From Atlantibacter hermannii (GTDB taxonomy: Bacteria; Pseudomonadota; Gammaproteobacteria; Enterobacterales; Enterobacteriaceae), in the NCBI GenBank assembly GCA_900635495.1, contig LR134136.1:4402001-4466000 (forward strand): a DNA stretch of 64,000 bases. The letters run 5' to 3'. This document shows positions 45,078 to 51,796 of the stretch, in pieces. Both the position numbers and the translations under genes were made by a program. Positions within the stretch are counted from its first letter, which is position 1. Every line of letters begins with the position of its first letter. Below the pieces are notes generated by a model that had not been told where the DNA came from, did not search any database, and was given only the letters and a program-made list of their open reading frames with translations.

Positions 45078-45335
45078 GTTGTCTCAGTTGTCTTTGTTGT
45101 CTCAATTTGTAAGTTACATTGATTTATAAGGATTTTATTTTAATTTCTGAGACAACACCGAGACAACATTTAGCCATTTTGAGACAACAGGGCGAAAGTG
45201 TGTTTTTAGTCTGGCAGGCAGTGAGACAACATTTATGCCGGGTGAGACAACACGAAATTGCAAATGTTGTCTCAGCAAAACCCAGACGTGGCGCGGCCTG
45301 TAGAGCCGTGAGACAACAAAGACAACAGAGACAAC
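45078..45335. repeat. Iteron array, candidate replication origin
   Basis: Twelve 9-bp units with core GAGACAAC: ten exact (45078, 45096 and 45266 in inverse; 45149, 45160, 45181, 45223, 45244, 45310, 45328 direct) and two AAGACAAC variants (45087 inverse, 45319 direct). The three units at the left end (45078-45104) and at the right end (45309-45335) are contiguous and mirror each other, with the variant in the middle each time. The inner part is AT-rich. It lies between the replication protein and ssb. Confidence 0.88.
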
Positions 45336-45430
45336 ACTATTTTTGCTTACTATGAAAAAAATCAGCAGGTGTCCCACAATAAGACAGTGCCGGGTAATCT
45401 TCATTAGCAAAACTAATAATCGAGGTAACA

Positions 45431-45865
45431 ATGACAGCACAAATTTCAGCATACGGGCGGCTGGTGGCAGATCCCCAGACCCGCACCACTACGAACGGTA
45501 GCAACATGGCTATGGCACGGCTGGCTGTATCGCTTCCCTGCAATGCGGCAGAGGCCGGAGAGTCAACCTTCTGGCTGGGTGTTATTGCCTTTGGTAAGCA
45601 GGCCGATGCGCTGGCGAAGCACCAGAAAGGCGACCTTGTTAGCGTGGCTGGCAATATGCAGGTGAACCAGTGGACAGGGCAGGACGGTGGCATACAGACC
45701 GGGTATCAGGTGATTGCAGACAGTGTGATCAGCGCCAGAACGGTACGTCCCGGCGGGAAGGCGGGACAGCAGGGACAGGCGACGGACGCGCTGAGACGTG
45801 CGCAGCAGCCATCCCGTGATGAATACGACCAACGCCCACCATTCGACGATGAAACGCCATTCTGA
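45431..45865 (+). CDS. ssb: Single-stranded DNA-binding protein (satellite-encoded)
   Basis: 144 aa. The N-terminal OB fold reads MTAQISAYGRLVADPQTRTT, NMAMARLAVSLPC, STFWLGVIAFGKQADALAKHQKGDLVSVAGNMQ. The linker is Gln/Arg-rich and the acidic tip ends FDDETPF, the docking peptide for host replication proteins. Its place next to the origin fits a self-replicating element. A GAGG Shine-Dalgarno is present. Confidence 0.95.
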   Translation: MTAQISAYGRLVADPQTRTTTNGSNMAMARLAVSLPCNAAEAGESTFWLGVIAFGKQADALAKHQKGDLVSVAGNMQVNQWTGQDGGIQTGYQVIADSVISARTVRPGGKAGQQGQATDALRRAQQPSRDEYDQRPPFDDETPF

Positions 45866-45875
45866 GAGGGAAGAT

Positions 45876-46517
45876 ATGAGTACGCAACCCATCATTATTG
45901 AGTTCGGCAGCTATCGCTGGCCCAGACATATTGCAATACATGAAGCAGGTCATGCGATAGCCGCATGGTTTTTCGGCATACAGGGGGTAGAAATTGCTTT
46001 ATCGGGTAATAACCGAGTGGCAAAAACCTACCTTAGCGGCGATGTTGATGAATGTGGAGCCGTCGCGGTATGGCACGCCAACTATCCACGGAATGTGGCT
46101 GAGGTTAAGTCTTACACCCTCTCGAATGATGACACCAGGTTACGTCTGATAGACCAGGTATGCCGGGATATGGTTATCTCTCTGGCTGGTATCGTCGCGC
46201 AATCACGCTATACGGGGGATGATATTAACGCACTGATGGAAACGTCCGGGAAAGCAGACATGAAAAATGTTCGTGATTTATCAGAGGTATACCGGGTGGC
46301 TGGTGGAGAGGATGCTGATATACAGAGAATATCCCTTTCCCGTGCTGAGGCGCTGATTGCCCTGAAATGGTGGGATGTTATCGCGCTGGCGAAAATACTG
46401 GAGAACCGTAACCATATGCCTGCCAGCAACTTCCAGCGCATTATGGGTGATATTGACAAGCCTGTACCAAAGCCTATGGCGCTGGCTGAACTGGATGAAT
46501 TGGTGGGTGAAGAATGA
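45876..46517 (+). CDS. Peptidase M41-like HEAGH protein without an AAA+ domain
   Basis: 213 aa from MSTQPIIIEFGSYRWPRHIA. IAIHEAGHAIAAWFFG (about residues 20-35) is the HExxH zinc-protease motif as in FtsH/M41. A possible third ligand is the acidic region SLAGIVAQSRYTGDD-INAL around residue 100-115. No AAA+ ATPase or transmembrane region is present, so it could be a free-standing protease or an inactive binding protein. It follows ssb by 10 bp and overlaps the next gene by four bases. Role in the element unknown. Confidence 0.8.
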   Translation: MSTQPIIIEFGSYRWPRHIAIHEAGHAIAAWFFGIQGVEIALSGNNRVAKTYLSGDVDECGAVAVWHANYPRNVAEVKSYTLSNDDTRLRLIDQVCRDMVISLAGIVAQSRYTGDDINALMETSGKADMKNVRDLSEVYRVAGGEDADIQRISLSRAEALIALKWWDVIALAKILENRNHMPASNFQRIMGDIDKPVPKPMALAELDELVGEE

Positions 46518-46864
46518 AGCCATACATTCTGGCAGCCGTCCTGATCTCATCGGCACCGGCACTATCTGCTATCCATTGTGGGGGCTTTACCATACAGCCA
46601 GACCGTTATCGGACAACGATTAACGGCGATGTGATTCATATTGTTGATGCGCAATTTTACGGCGCACCGCGAGACTTTAGCCAGGCCGCCATAAAGTTAT
46701 TGCCGGATGCCATTACCACTACCGATAGGCAATACCGACTGGAGACGCAGGGAGGCAATGCCTTGCTTGAGTTGATGACCAGAGAAAACCCGCCACGTGT
46801 GCTTAATCGTGAGCGCTGCGATGCCGGGTTAACAAGTTTCGGTTGGTACACTTCTGCGCCGTGA
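46514..46864 (+). CDS. Small exported unknown protein, 116 aa
   Basis: The N-terminal MKPYILAAVLISSAPALSA is a good signal peptide, with cleavage before IHCGGF. The mature part (about 97 aa) has two Cys (HCGGF and NRERCDAG), which could form a disulfide in the periplasm, and ends SFGWYTSAP. No family recognised. It is translationally coupled to the HEAGH gene (ATGA overlap). A periplasmic product is unusual for a replication/regulation block and may be cargo. Confidence 0.78.
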   Translation: MKPYILAAVLISSAPALSAIHCGGFTIQPDRYRTTINGDVIHIVDAQFYGAPRDFSQAAIKLLPDAITTTDRQYRLETQGGNALLELMTRENPPRVLNRERCDAGLTSFGWYTSAP

Positions 46865-47007
46865 TGTTCGTTCCGAGCGCAGCCTAAAATATTGGACTGT
46901 TCTTGACGGATTTAAAACTCTAATGGAGCCAAGTCCTTGCCAGTAGCGGGCTAGGAGCCTAATTGTGATTCAGGTCGTCAAAAATATTCAGGTTCGCGCC
47001 ATTGGTT

Positions 47008-47265
47008 CGCAGTACGCAGTCAGGTACGCAGCAAAACTGCACATTCAGCGTGCGTCCCGCCGGATGAATATTGCGAATTGCGCAGTTTCCAAAGTAACCA
47101 CGGAAAACGAAACGGATACCAATTCGCAAACCATCCCGAAAGCCGCGCCATTTCTGACTTCATAAGTGCGCAGTACGCAAAATAGTGCGCAATTCGCAGT
47201 AAAATACGCATATTATTTCGTATTCATTTTTGCGCATTCGCAGTTTGATTCGCAGTAATTCGCAG
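47008..47265. repeat. Field of short CGCAGT repeats
   Basis: CGCAGT occurs at 47008, 47015, 47081, 47169, 47195, 47239 and 47251, with CGCAG variants at 47027 and 47261 and further CGCA at 47125, 47176, 47188, 47207 and 47233, nearly all on the plus strand. Several are preceded by ATT or GTA. The last unit runs into the Shine-Dalgarno of the next gene. The predicted 66-codon frame over this stretch looks like a by-product of the repeats. Confidence 0.7.
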
Positions 47266-47276
47266 GAGGCCAGCCA

Positions 47277-47888
47277 GTGAGAGGCAGAACGCGCAGCTAT
47301 ACCACCGACCTGCCCAGTATAGGGTTGCCATTCCTTGCGAACATGCATAGCAGGCTGGCGGATGCTGAACCGGGTACGCAGCTTTATACCCAGACCGAAA
47401 GCGGAACGTTGTATACCTTCCGGCAAGCCGACAGCTACGCCATGACAATCAACGGCGTTACACGGGCAATCAGAACCACGACCACACAAGCCGGGTATGG
47501 TGTGCGGGAATGGTACGTCTGTCCCCACTGCATAAAGCGGGTAGCGAAGCTGTATATCGGCAAAAAAGATATTGGCTGCCGGGGATGCTGGAAACTCCAC
47601 TATAAAAGCCAGAGCGCCGACAGACTGGACAGGATGCGAATGAAGATACGCCAGCAGCGATGCGCGATATGGGGCAACAATGACCTTACCAATAATCTGT
47701 TTAATGACATTCGCATGTTCCCGAAGCCAAAGGGGATGCGCTGGGCTACGTTTGACAGGAAGCGGGCAGAGTTGTCAGCAATGGAGGTGGCTTACTGGCA
47801 GGCATTCAGTCCGGTAGTAGATAGAATCACGGGCGTGATTGAGCGTAAGGCGGGGAAAGCGGCGCGAGCTATAGGGCTGGAGTTGTAG
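47277..47888 (+). CDS. Zinc-finger satellite protein, 203 aa
   Basis: Starts with GTG behind a strong GGAGG. A four-cysteine zinc-binding motif, YVCPHCIKRVAKLYIGKKDI then GCRGCWKLHYKSQ, lies at about residues 80-113. A basic, helical C-terminal region follows (RLDRMRMKIRQQRCAIWG ... DRKRAELSAMEVAYW ... ERKAGKAARAIGLEL). Likely nucleic-acid binding. The repeat field right before it could be its operator. I do not recognise a named family. Confidence 0.82.
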   Translation: MRGRTRSYTTDLPSIGLPFLANMHSRLADAEPGTQLYTQTESGTLYTFRQADSYAMTINGVTRAIRTTTTQAGYGVREWYVCPHCIKRVAKLYIGKKDIGCRGCWKLHYKSQSADRLDRMRMKIRQQRCAIWGNNDLTNNLFNDIRMFPKPKGMRWATFDRKRAELSAMEVAYWQAFSPVVDRITGVIERKAGKAARAIGLEL

Positions 47889-47957
47889 CGATATTCTGGT
47901 TTTCTGACATAATTATGTAAAATCAGCCAGTTACCCACCATAGCAGGATCTGCCATA

Positions 47958-48143
47958 GTGACACCACAGGAGATAGCAGCACTGACAGCCGCTAAACTGG
48001 AGCATGAAGGCCGCCAGCTTACCCCGGCAGAGGTTCGGGAAATGGAGCGCATTATTGAAGCTGATACAGCCCGGCGCAAACGGTTTGGGGAGATGATGCG
48101 AGCGCCTGCCTACCAGTGGAAGAAGCCAGCGCCGCGCAGGTAG
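47958..48143 (+). CDS. Small unknown satellite protein, 61 aa
   Basis: GTG start with AGGA ten bases upstream. MTPQEIAALTAAKLEHEGRQ, LTPAEVREMERIIEADTARR, then RFGEMMRAPAYQWKKPAPRR. Charged and helical. It follows the zinc-finger gene by 69 bp. Function unknown; moderate confidence that it is translated. Confidence 0.6.
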   Translation: MTPQEIAALTAAKLEHEGRQLTPAEVREMERIIEADTARRKRFGEMMRAPAYQWKKPAPRR

Positions 48144-48263
48144 ATACGGGATTATTCCGCATGTAACTTATGCGTATTAAGCAAATTACCTTTATTCACC
48201 TTTACAGTATTGTGAGTGCGTCAGTATCGTTATCCTTCCGATTCGCATTTATCCAGGATTTGC

Positions 48264-48806
48264 ATGTACCAGCTAAAGATAACCATCCGAGACAGCAAAC
48301 CACCAATATGGCGGCGTGTGCTGGTTCCAGAGCAAATCCCCTTTAGTAAACTTCACACGGTGATCCAGTTGGCTTTTGGCTGGAATGACGAACACCTGTA
48401 TATGTTCGAGAAAGGGCGTAAAGGTGATCCCGGTAGCGAGTATCGCGTATGGGGTGAGGATGAAAGCATGGGTAATGCGGCAATCACACCACTATGGGCA
48501 GCGCTCCAGAATGATGGTGACAAGCTGGTTTACACGTATGACTTTGGCGACTGGTGGGATTGCGTCATTGTGCTGGAGAAGCAAACACACGATACGAGTA
48601 ATCAGCCCATTAGCTGCCTGCGTGGGAAAGGCACCACCCCGGCGGAAAACTCAGGCGGCTTGCATGGTTACAATGAATTGCTATTACAGGCCAGAGAGTC
48701 TGATAATCCTGAGCAGGCCGAGATCCACAATTTCCTGATGCTGGATATTGAACGCCGGGTTTACGACCTGAGCCGCATCAACGACAGATTGCAGGCTATT
48801 AATTGA
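48264..48806 (+). CDS. pRiA4b ORF-3-like (IS1096 TnpR-type) protein
   Basis: 180 aa from MYQLKITIRDSKPPIWRRVL, behind AGGA. The domain signature is clear: PIWRRVLVPEQIPFSKLHTV, IQLAFGWNDEHLYMF, YTYDFGDWWDCVIVLE, RGKGTTPAENSGGLHGYNEL. This family is frequent on plasmids, islands and phages, and its molecular role is unknown. The upstream Met at 48216 lacks a good Shine-Dalgarno. Its 3' end overlaps the convergent next gene by eight bases. Confidence 0.87.
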   Translation: MYQLKITIRDSKPPIWRRVLVPEQIPFSKLHTVIQLAFGWNDEHLYMFEKGRKGDPGSEYRVWGEDESMGNAAITPLWAALQNDGDKLVYTYDFGDWWDCVIVLEKQTHDTSNQPISCLRGKGTTPAENSGGLHGYNELLLQARESDNPEQAEIHNFLMLDIERRVYDLSRINDRLQAIN

Positions 48807-49158
48807 CCCGCATGTATTCACCTGATATTGCGTTATCAGCGCCGCCAGTATCGCGCATAACAGCACAATGACCGGGTAAACCGTAACGCACGACCGTTGC
48901 GTTAGTCTCACCGCCGCGCCGTACCTGACGAGACTCATACACCGTCACACGCTCAAGCAACCCACCAGCAACCATACTTTCAAGAGTTCGCCGGGTTGAT
49001 TCGAGCTGGTGGCGCTTATCGAACGACGCCATGCCATGAAGAAGGTAGGCCACGCCCGACACATCGAACGGCGGCGCACCAATCTCACCAGTAACCCAAT
49101 CGAGGCTATCAGGTTCAAAATAGCTGAGTATCTCTTTTTTGCGGTTGGTCATTCTCAT
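48799..49158 (-). CDS. Winged-helix-like unknown protein, 119 aa
   Basis: The only island gene on the minus strand, facing inward from the right end. MRMTNRKKEILSYFEPDSLD, VTGEIGAPPFDVSGVAYLLHG and KRHQLESTRRTLESMVAGGLLERVTVYESR look like a winged-helix DNA-binding domain followed by a beta wing. A regulator of the right boundary or of the convergent gene is possible. No named family recognised. Confidence 0.75.
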   Translation of the reverse strand: MRMTNRKKEILSYFEPDSLDWVTGEIGAPPFDVSGVAYLLHGMASFDKRHQLESTRRTLESMVAGGLLERVTVYESRQVRRGGETNATVVRYGLPGHCAVMRDTGGADNAISGEYMRVN

Positions 49159-49279
49159 GGCTGGCTGATTCCTTATTGTGGGATAGAGGTATCATACAAT
49201 AATGCCCAAAAGACAAGAGCACGCAACAGGCAGCGTGAGAGCATAAAATGAGCAGACAAAGGCAGCACCTCAAAATACC

Positions 49280-49298
49280 GTGTACACAAGGGTGTACC
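49280..49298. repeat. Right attachment repeat (attR candidate)
   Basis: Matches the left repeat at 36496-36514 in 18 of 19 positions (G in place of A at the tenth-eleventh base). It lies about 120 bp outside the last island gene. The following 100 bp up to the terminator show no gene. Confidence 0.7.
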
Positions 49299-49400
49299 TA
49301 CTGAGAAAACGCATTACAAGAAACCCAGCAATCACGGGCATTTGAAGCCGCCACTCAATAAACAGATTCAATATCGAATAACTTACATGTGAAACATGTC

Positions 49401-49426
49401 AAAGCCTGCGCTATGCAGGCTTTTTT
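49401..49426. terminator. Terminator at the island / MurF-like boundary
   Basis: AAAGCCTGC / GCAGGCTTT with a five-base loop and six T on the plus strand (weaker T run on the minus strand). It can end transcripts of the MurF-like gene and those leaving the island. Confidence 0.8.
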
Positions 49427-50867
49427 ATTTATTTAAAGCCGACATCCACCGCACCAGTTCATGGATGCGCGTACTGTGGGAGCCTTTAAATAACACGACA
49501 TCCCCTTCCTGAAGCGTATTAAGCAGCAGGGGCTTTAAAGCCAGATGCGAGGCGACGAACTCCCCTTTACGTGCGTTATCTATCTGCTGCCAGCATTCTG
49601 CATAAGCTTCGCCAGCCAGATAGACGCGATCGATTTGCGAACGGTTAATCAGCGCCGCCATCTCCGTGTGATAGCGCTGCGTATCGCGCCCCAGTTCGGC
49701 CATTTCACCCAGAACGGCAATTCGTCGTCCCGCAGGCTGCGTTTCACTTAACCTTTCCAGCGCCGCCGCCATCGAACCGGGATTCGCATTGTAAGCATCG
49801 TCAAGCACGGTAATGCGCTGTCCGTTGAGCAAAATCGAGGATTCCTCCCCTCTTCCTGCCAGCGCCTGAAAAAGCGCAAGCTTTTCTGTGGCGGGCGCAA
49901 GCGGGAGACCCAGCGCAGCGACAGTGGCAAGTACGGCCAGACTATTGATAGCCATATGTTTACCGCCTGCACCAGGAACATAACTCAATGTCTGCCCTTG
50001 CGCGTTTACGGTCACGCGATGCGTATCGGCTTCATATTTAAGGAGCTGGAAATCACAGCCGCTGCTCTCGCCATAGGTCAAAATCGTCAACTGACGTTTT
50101 TCAGCCGCTTCGCGCACCGTTTCCCATTCCAGCATATCGCGGTTAAGCACAGCGATACTTCCTGGCGTCATCCCGGAAAAGATGGCGCTTTTCGTTACCG
50201 CAATATCGCGGAGCGTATCTTTTTCCCCTAAATGCGCTGGTTGAATATTGGTGAAAACCGCGATATGCGGGCGCGCCATACGGGCGCTTATTCCCATTCG
50301 CCCGATAGCCATTTCCAGCACGGCAAAAGGCGCATCCCAGGGCACAGAGGCAAGATTCCATGCAACGCCACGCGGAAGGTTGGCATTAAAGGCACTTTTA
50401 CAAACGGAGCCCCAGGCAGAAAGCGCTCCGGCAAGCATCGCGACACAGGTCGTTTTCCCGGCGCTTCCGGTGACGCCAATCACTTTTCCTGCCATCTGAT
50501 TCCGTGCATAACGCCCTAAACTCAACACAGCTTCAGTACCGTCGGAAATTTTAAGTACCGGAACCTGCGGGTTGGTTAACTCCTCCGGCGCAGTGGTAAT
50601 AAGGCATGCTGGCTGTTGTAACATTGTATGGACTGCCGCTTCCGGCATGCCGCATGTATCCTTCTCTGTACGCACGACCGCCATGTTTGCGGGCTGCATT
50701 GCCGGCGCGTAAATCGATAATCCTGTGGCGCGCCAGTCTTGCGGCGGAGCCTGGAGCCATTCGCCCCCCGTCGCCAGCTCAACGTCTTTTGCCGTCCAGA
50801 ATCCGTTCGCGTCTGCACTCCCGCCGCTGCGGCTATTTTTAGCCACGCTGTTGTTATTATCATCCAT
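49425..50867 (-). CDS. MurF-like Mur ligase paralogue
   Basis: 480 aa. ATP-binding P-loop GVTGSAGKTTCVAMLAGAL near residue 130, FNANLPRGVAWNLASVPWDA, MAIGRMG, FTNIQPAHLGEKDTLRDIAVTKS, VLDDAYNANPGSMAAALERL and AVLGEMAELGRDTQRYH all follow the MurF plan. The N-terminal substrate domain differs from MurF (FWTAKDVELATGGEWLQAPP). The real murF lies in the dcw cluster elsewhere in such genomes, so this is probably a second Mur ligase-type amide ligase with an unknown substrate. It has no operon partner; the 311-bp spacer to yicG should hold two divergent promoters. Confidence 0.87.
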   Translation of the reverse strand: MDDNNNSVAKNSRSGGSADANGFWTAKDVELATGGEWLQAPPQDWRATGLSIYAPAMQPANMAVVRTEKDTCGMPEAAVHTMLQQPACLITTAPEELTNPQVPVLKISDGTEAVLSLGRYARNQMAGKVIGVTGSAGKTTCVAMLAGALSAWGSVCKSAFNANLPRGVAWNLASVPWDAPFAVLEMAIGRMGISARMARPHIAVFTNIQPAHLGEKDTLRDIAVTKSAIFSGMTPGSIAVLNRDMLEWETVREAAEKRQLTILTYGESSGCDFQLLKYEADTHRVTVNAQGQTLSYVPGAGGKHMAINSLAVLATVAALGLPLAPATEKLALFQALAGRGEESSILLNGQRITVLDDAYNANPGSMAAALERLSETQPAGRRIAVLGEMAELGRDTQRYHTEMAALINRSQIDRVYLAGEAYAECWQQIDNARKGEFVASHLALKPLLLNTLQEGDVVLFKGSHSTRIHELVRWMSALNK

Positions 50868-51178
50868 TGCGCTGCGTTAACCTGTTGCCTGAGAAAAATA
50901 GATAAAAGCGAAATACGGCGACCCTCTGGTACCCAGCATCCGGGTCGGCTGCAACGCGAGAATACAGGAAGATTGTCTCCCATAGTCACAGGCTAAAATG
51001 TAGTGGTTTAGTTTTCCTAATCCCAAAGCTATTGTTTATAAGCCCCAACACTTAAGCCATACGAACTTTAATAGTCAGTGCCTTTAGTTTTTTTAATCCG
51101 AAAGCAGCGCCTTAGAAAATCTCAATCGTGATGTAACGCACAAAACGCTACCCTTGCGCGCTCATATCAGGGGGAACC
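50868..51178. promoter_or_regulatory. Divergent spacer MurF-like gene / yicG
   Basis: 311 bp with no supported gene. Repeated TTTAGTTTTTCCTAATCC-like and TTTAGTTTTTTTAATCC-like segments at about 51008-51025 and 51082-51102 form a short imperfect direct repeat of unknown meaning. GGGGGAA before 51179 is the yicG Shine-Dalgarno. Confidence 0.5.
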
Positions 51179-51796
51179 ATGCTGCTTCATATTCTTTATT
51201 TAATTGGCATAACCGCAGAGGCCATGACTGGCGCGCTGGCGGCTGGCCGTCGCCGTATGGATACGTTTGGCGTAATTATTATTGCAACAGCCACTGCGCT
51301 TGGCGGAGGTTCGGTGAGAGATATCCTGCTTGGTCACTACCCTCTGGGCTGGGTAAAAAACCCTGAGTACGTCATTATCGTCGCCACTGCGGCGGTGCTG
51401 ACAACGTTTGTAGCGCCAGCCATGCCTTACCTCCGACGTCTTTTTTTGGTGCTTGATGCGCTTGGCCTGATTGTGTTTTCCATCATCGGGGCACAGGTGG
51501 CCCTTGATATGGGTGAAGGGCCGGTTATCGCCTCCATTGCCGCCGTCGTCACAGGCGTGTTTGGCGGAGTGCTGCGCGATATGTTTTGTAAACGCATCCC
51601 CCTGGTTTTTCAAAAAGAGCTGTATGCGGGCATCTCCTTCGCCGCCGCTATCCTCTATATTGCCCTGCAACACTACGTGTCAAATCACGATATCGTGGTA
51701 ATCGGCACCTTGTTGTTCGGTTTTACTGCGCGGCTGCTGGCACTGCGGTTTAAGCTCGGTTTGCCTGTGTTTACCTATTCTCACGCTGAACACTAA
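51179..51796 (+). CDS. yicG: YicG, UPF0126 (TRIC-like) inner-membrane protein
   Basis: 205 aa with seven hydrophobic segments in two homologous halves. The glycine motifs TALGGGSVRDILLG and TGVFGGVLRDMFCKRIPLVF are typical of the glycine transporter/TRIC cation-channel-like family. Its 3' end overlaps convergent ligB by 26 bp. Substrate not shown for this protein. Confidence 0.95.
   Translation: MLLHILYLIGITAEAMTGALAAGRRRMDTFGVIIIATATALGGGSVRDILLGHYPLGWVKNPEYVIIVATAAVLTTFVAPAMPYLRRLFLVLDALGLIVFSIIGAQVALDMGEGPVIASIAAVVTGVFGGVLRDMFCKRIPLVFQKELYAGISFAAAILYIALQHYVSNHDIVVIGTLLFGFTARLLALRFKLGLPVFTYSHAEH

Larger units (their letters stand above)
36496..49298. mobile_element. P4-like integrated satellite / genomic island, about 12.8 kb
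   Basis: Bounded by GTGTACACAAAGGTGTACC at 36496-36514 and a copy with one mismatch at 49280-49298, between yicC and the MurF-like gene. It begins with a P4-type tyrosine integrase next to the left repeat. Then come an AlpA regulator, a BRO-N protein, a P4-like immunity RNA region with an Icd-like small protein, a zinc-ribbon/toprim/DUF927 replication protein, iterons, SSB, and several unknown genes in one direction. Only the last gene is on the other strand. No sid, psu, delta, capsid, terminase or portal homologue is recognisable, so it may be a simplified or non-mobilising relative of P4. Confidence 0.87.

Noticed and set aside
45119..45355. 78-codon frame within the iteron array
   Set aside because: Its sequence is made of translated 9-bp repeats (RQHLxxLRQQ patterns).
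46965..47165. 66-codon frame within the CGCAGT field
   Set aside because: Repeat-derived, and no convincing Shine-Dalgarno.
36496..49298. CRISPR array or tRNA gene at the island borders
   Set aside because: The repeats are short, without spacers of constant length, and no cloverleaf with acceptor and anticodon features was seen.
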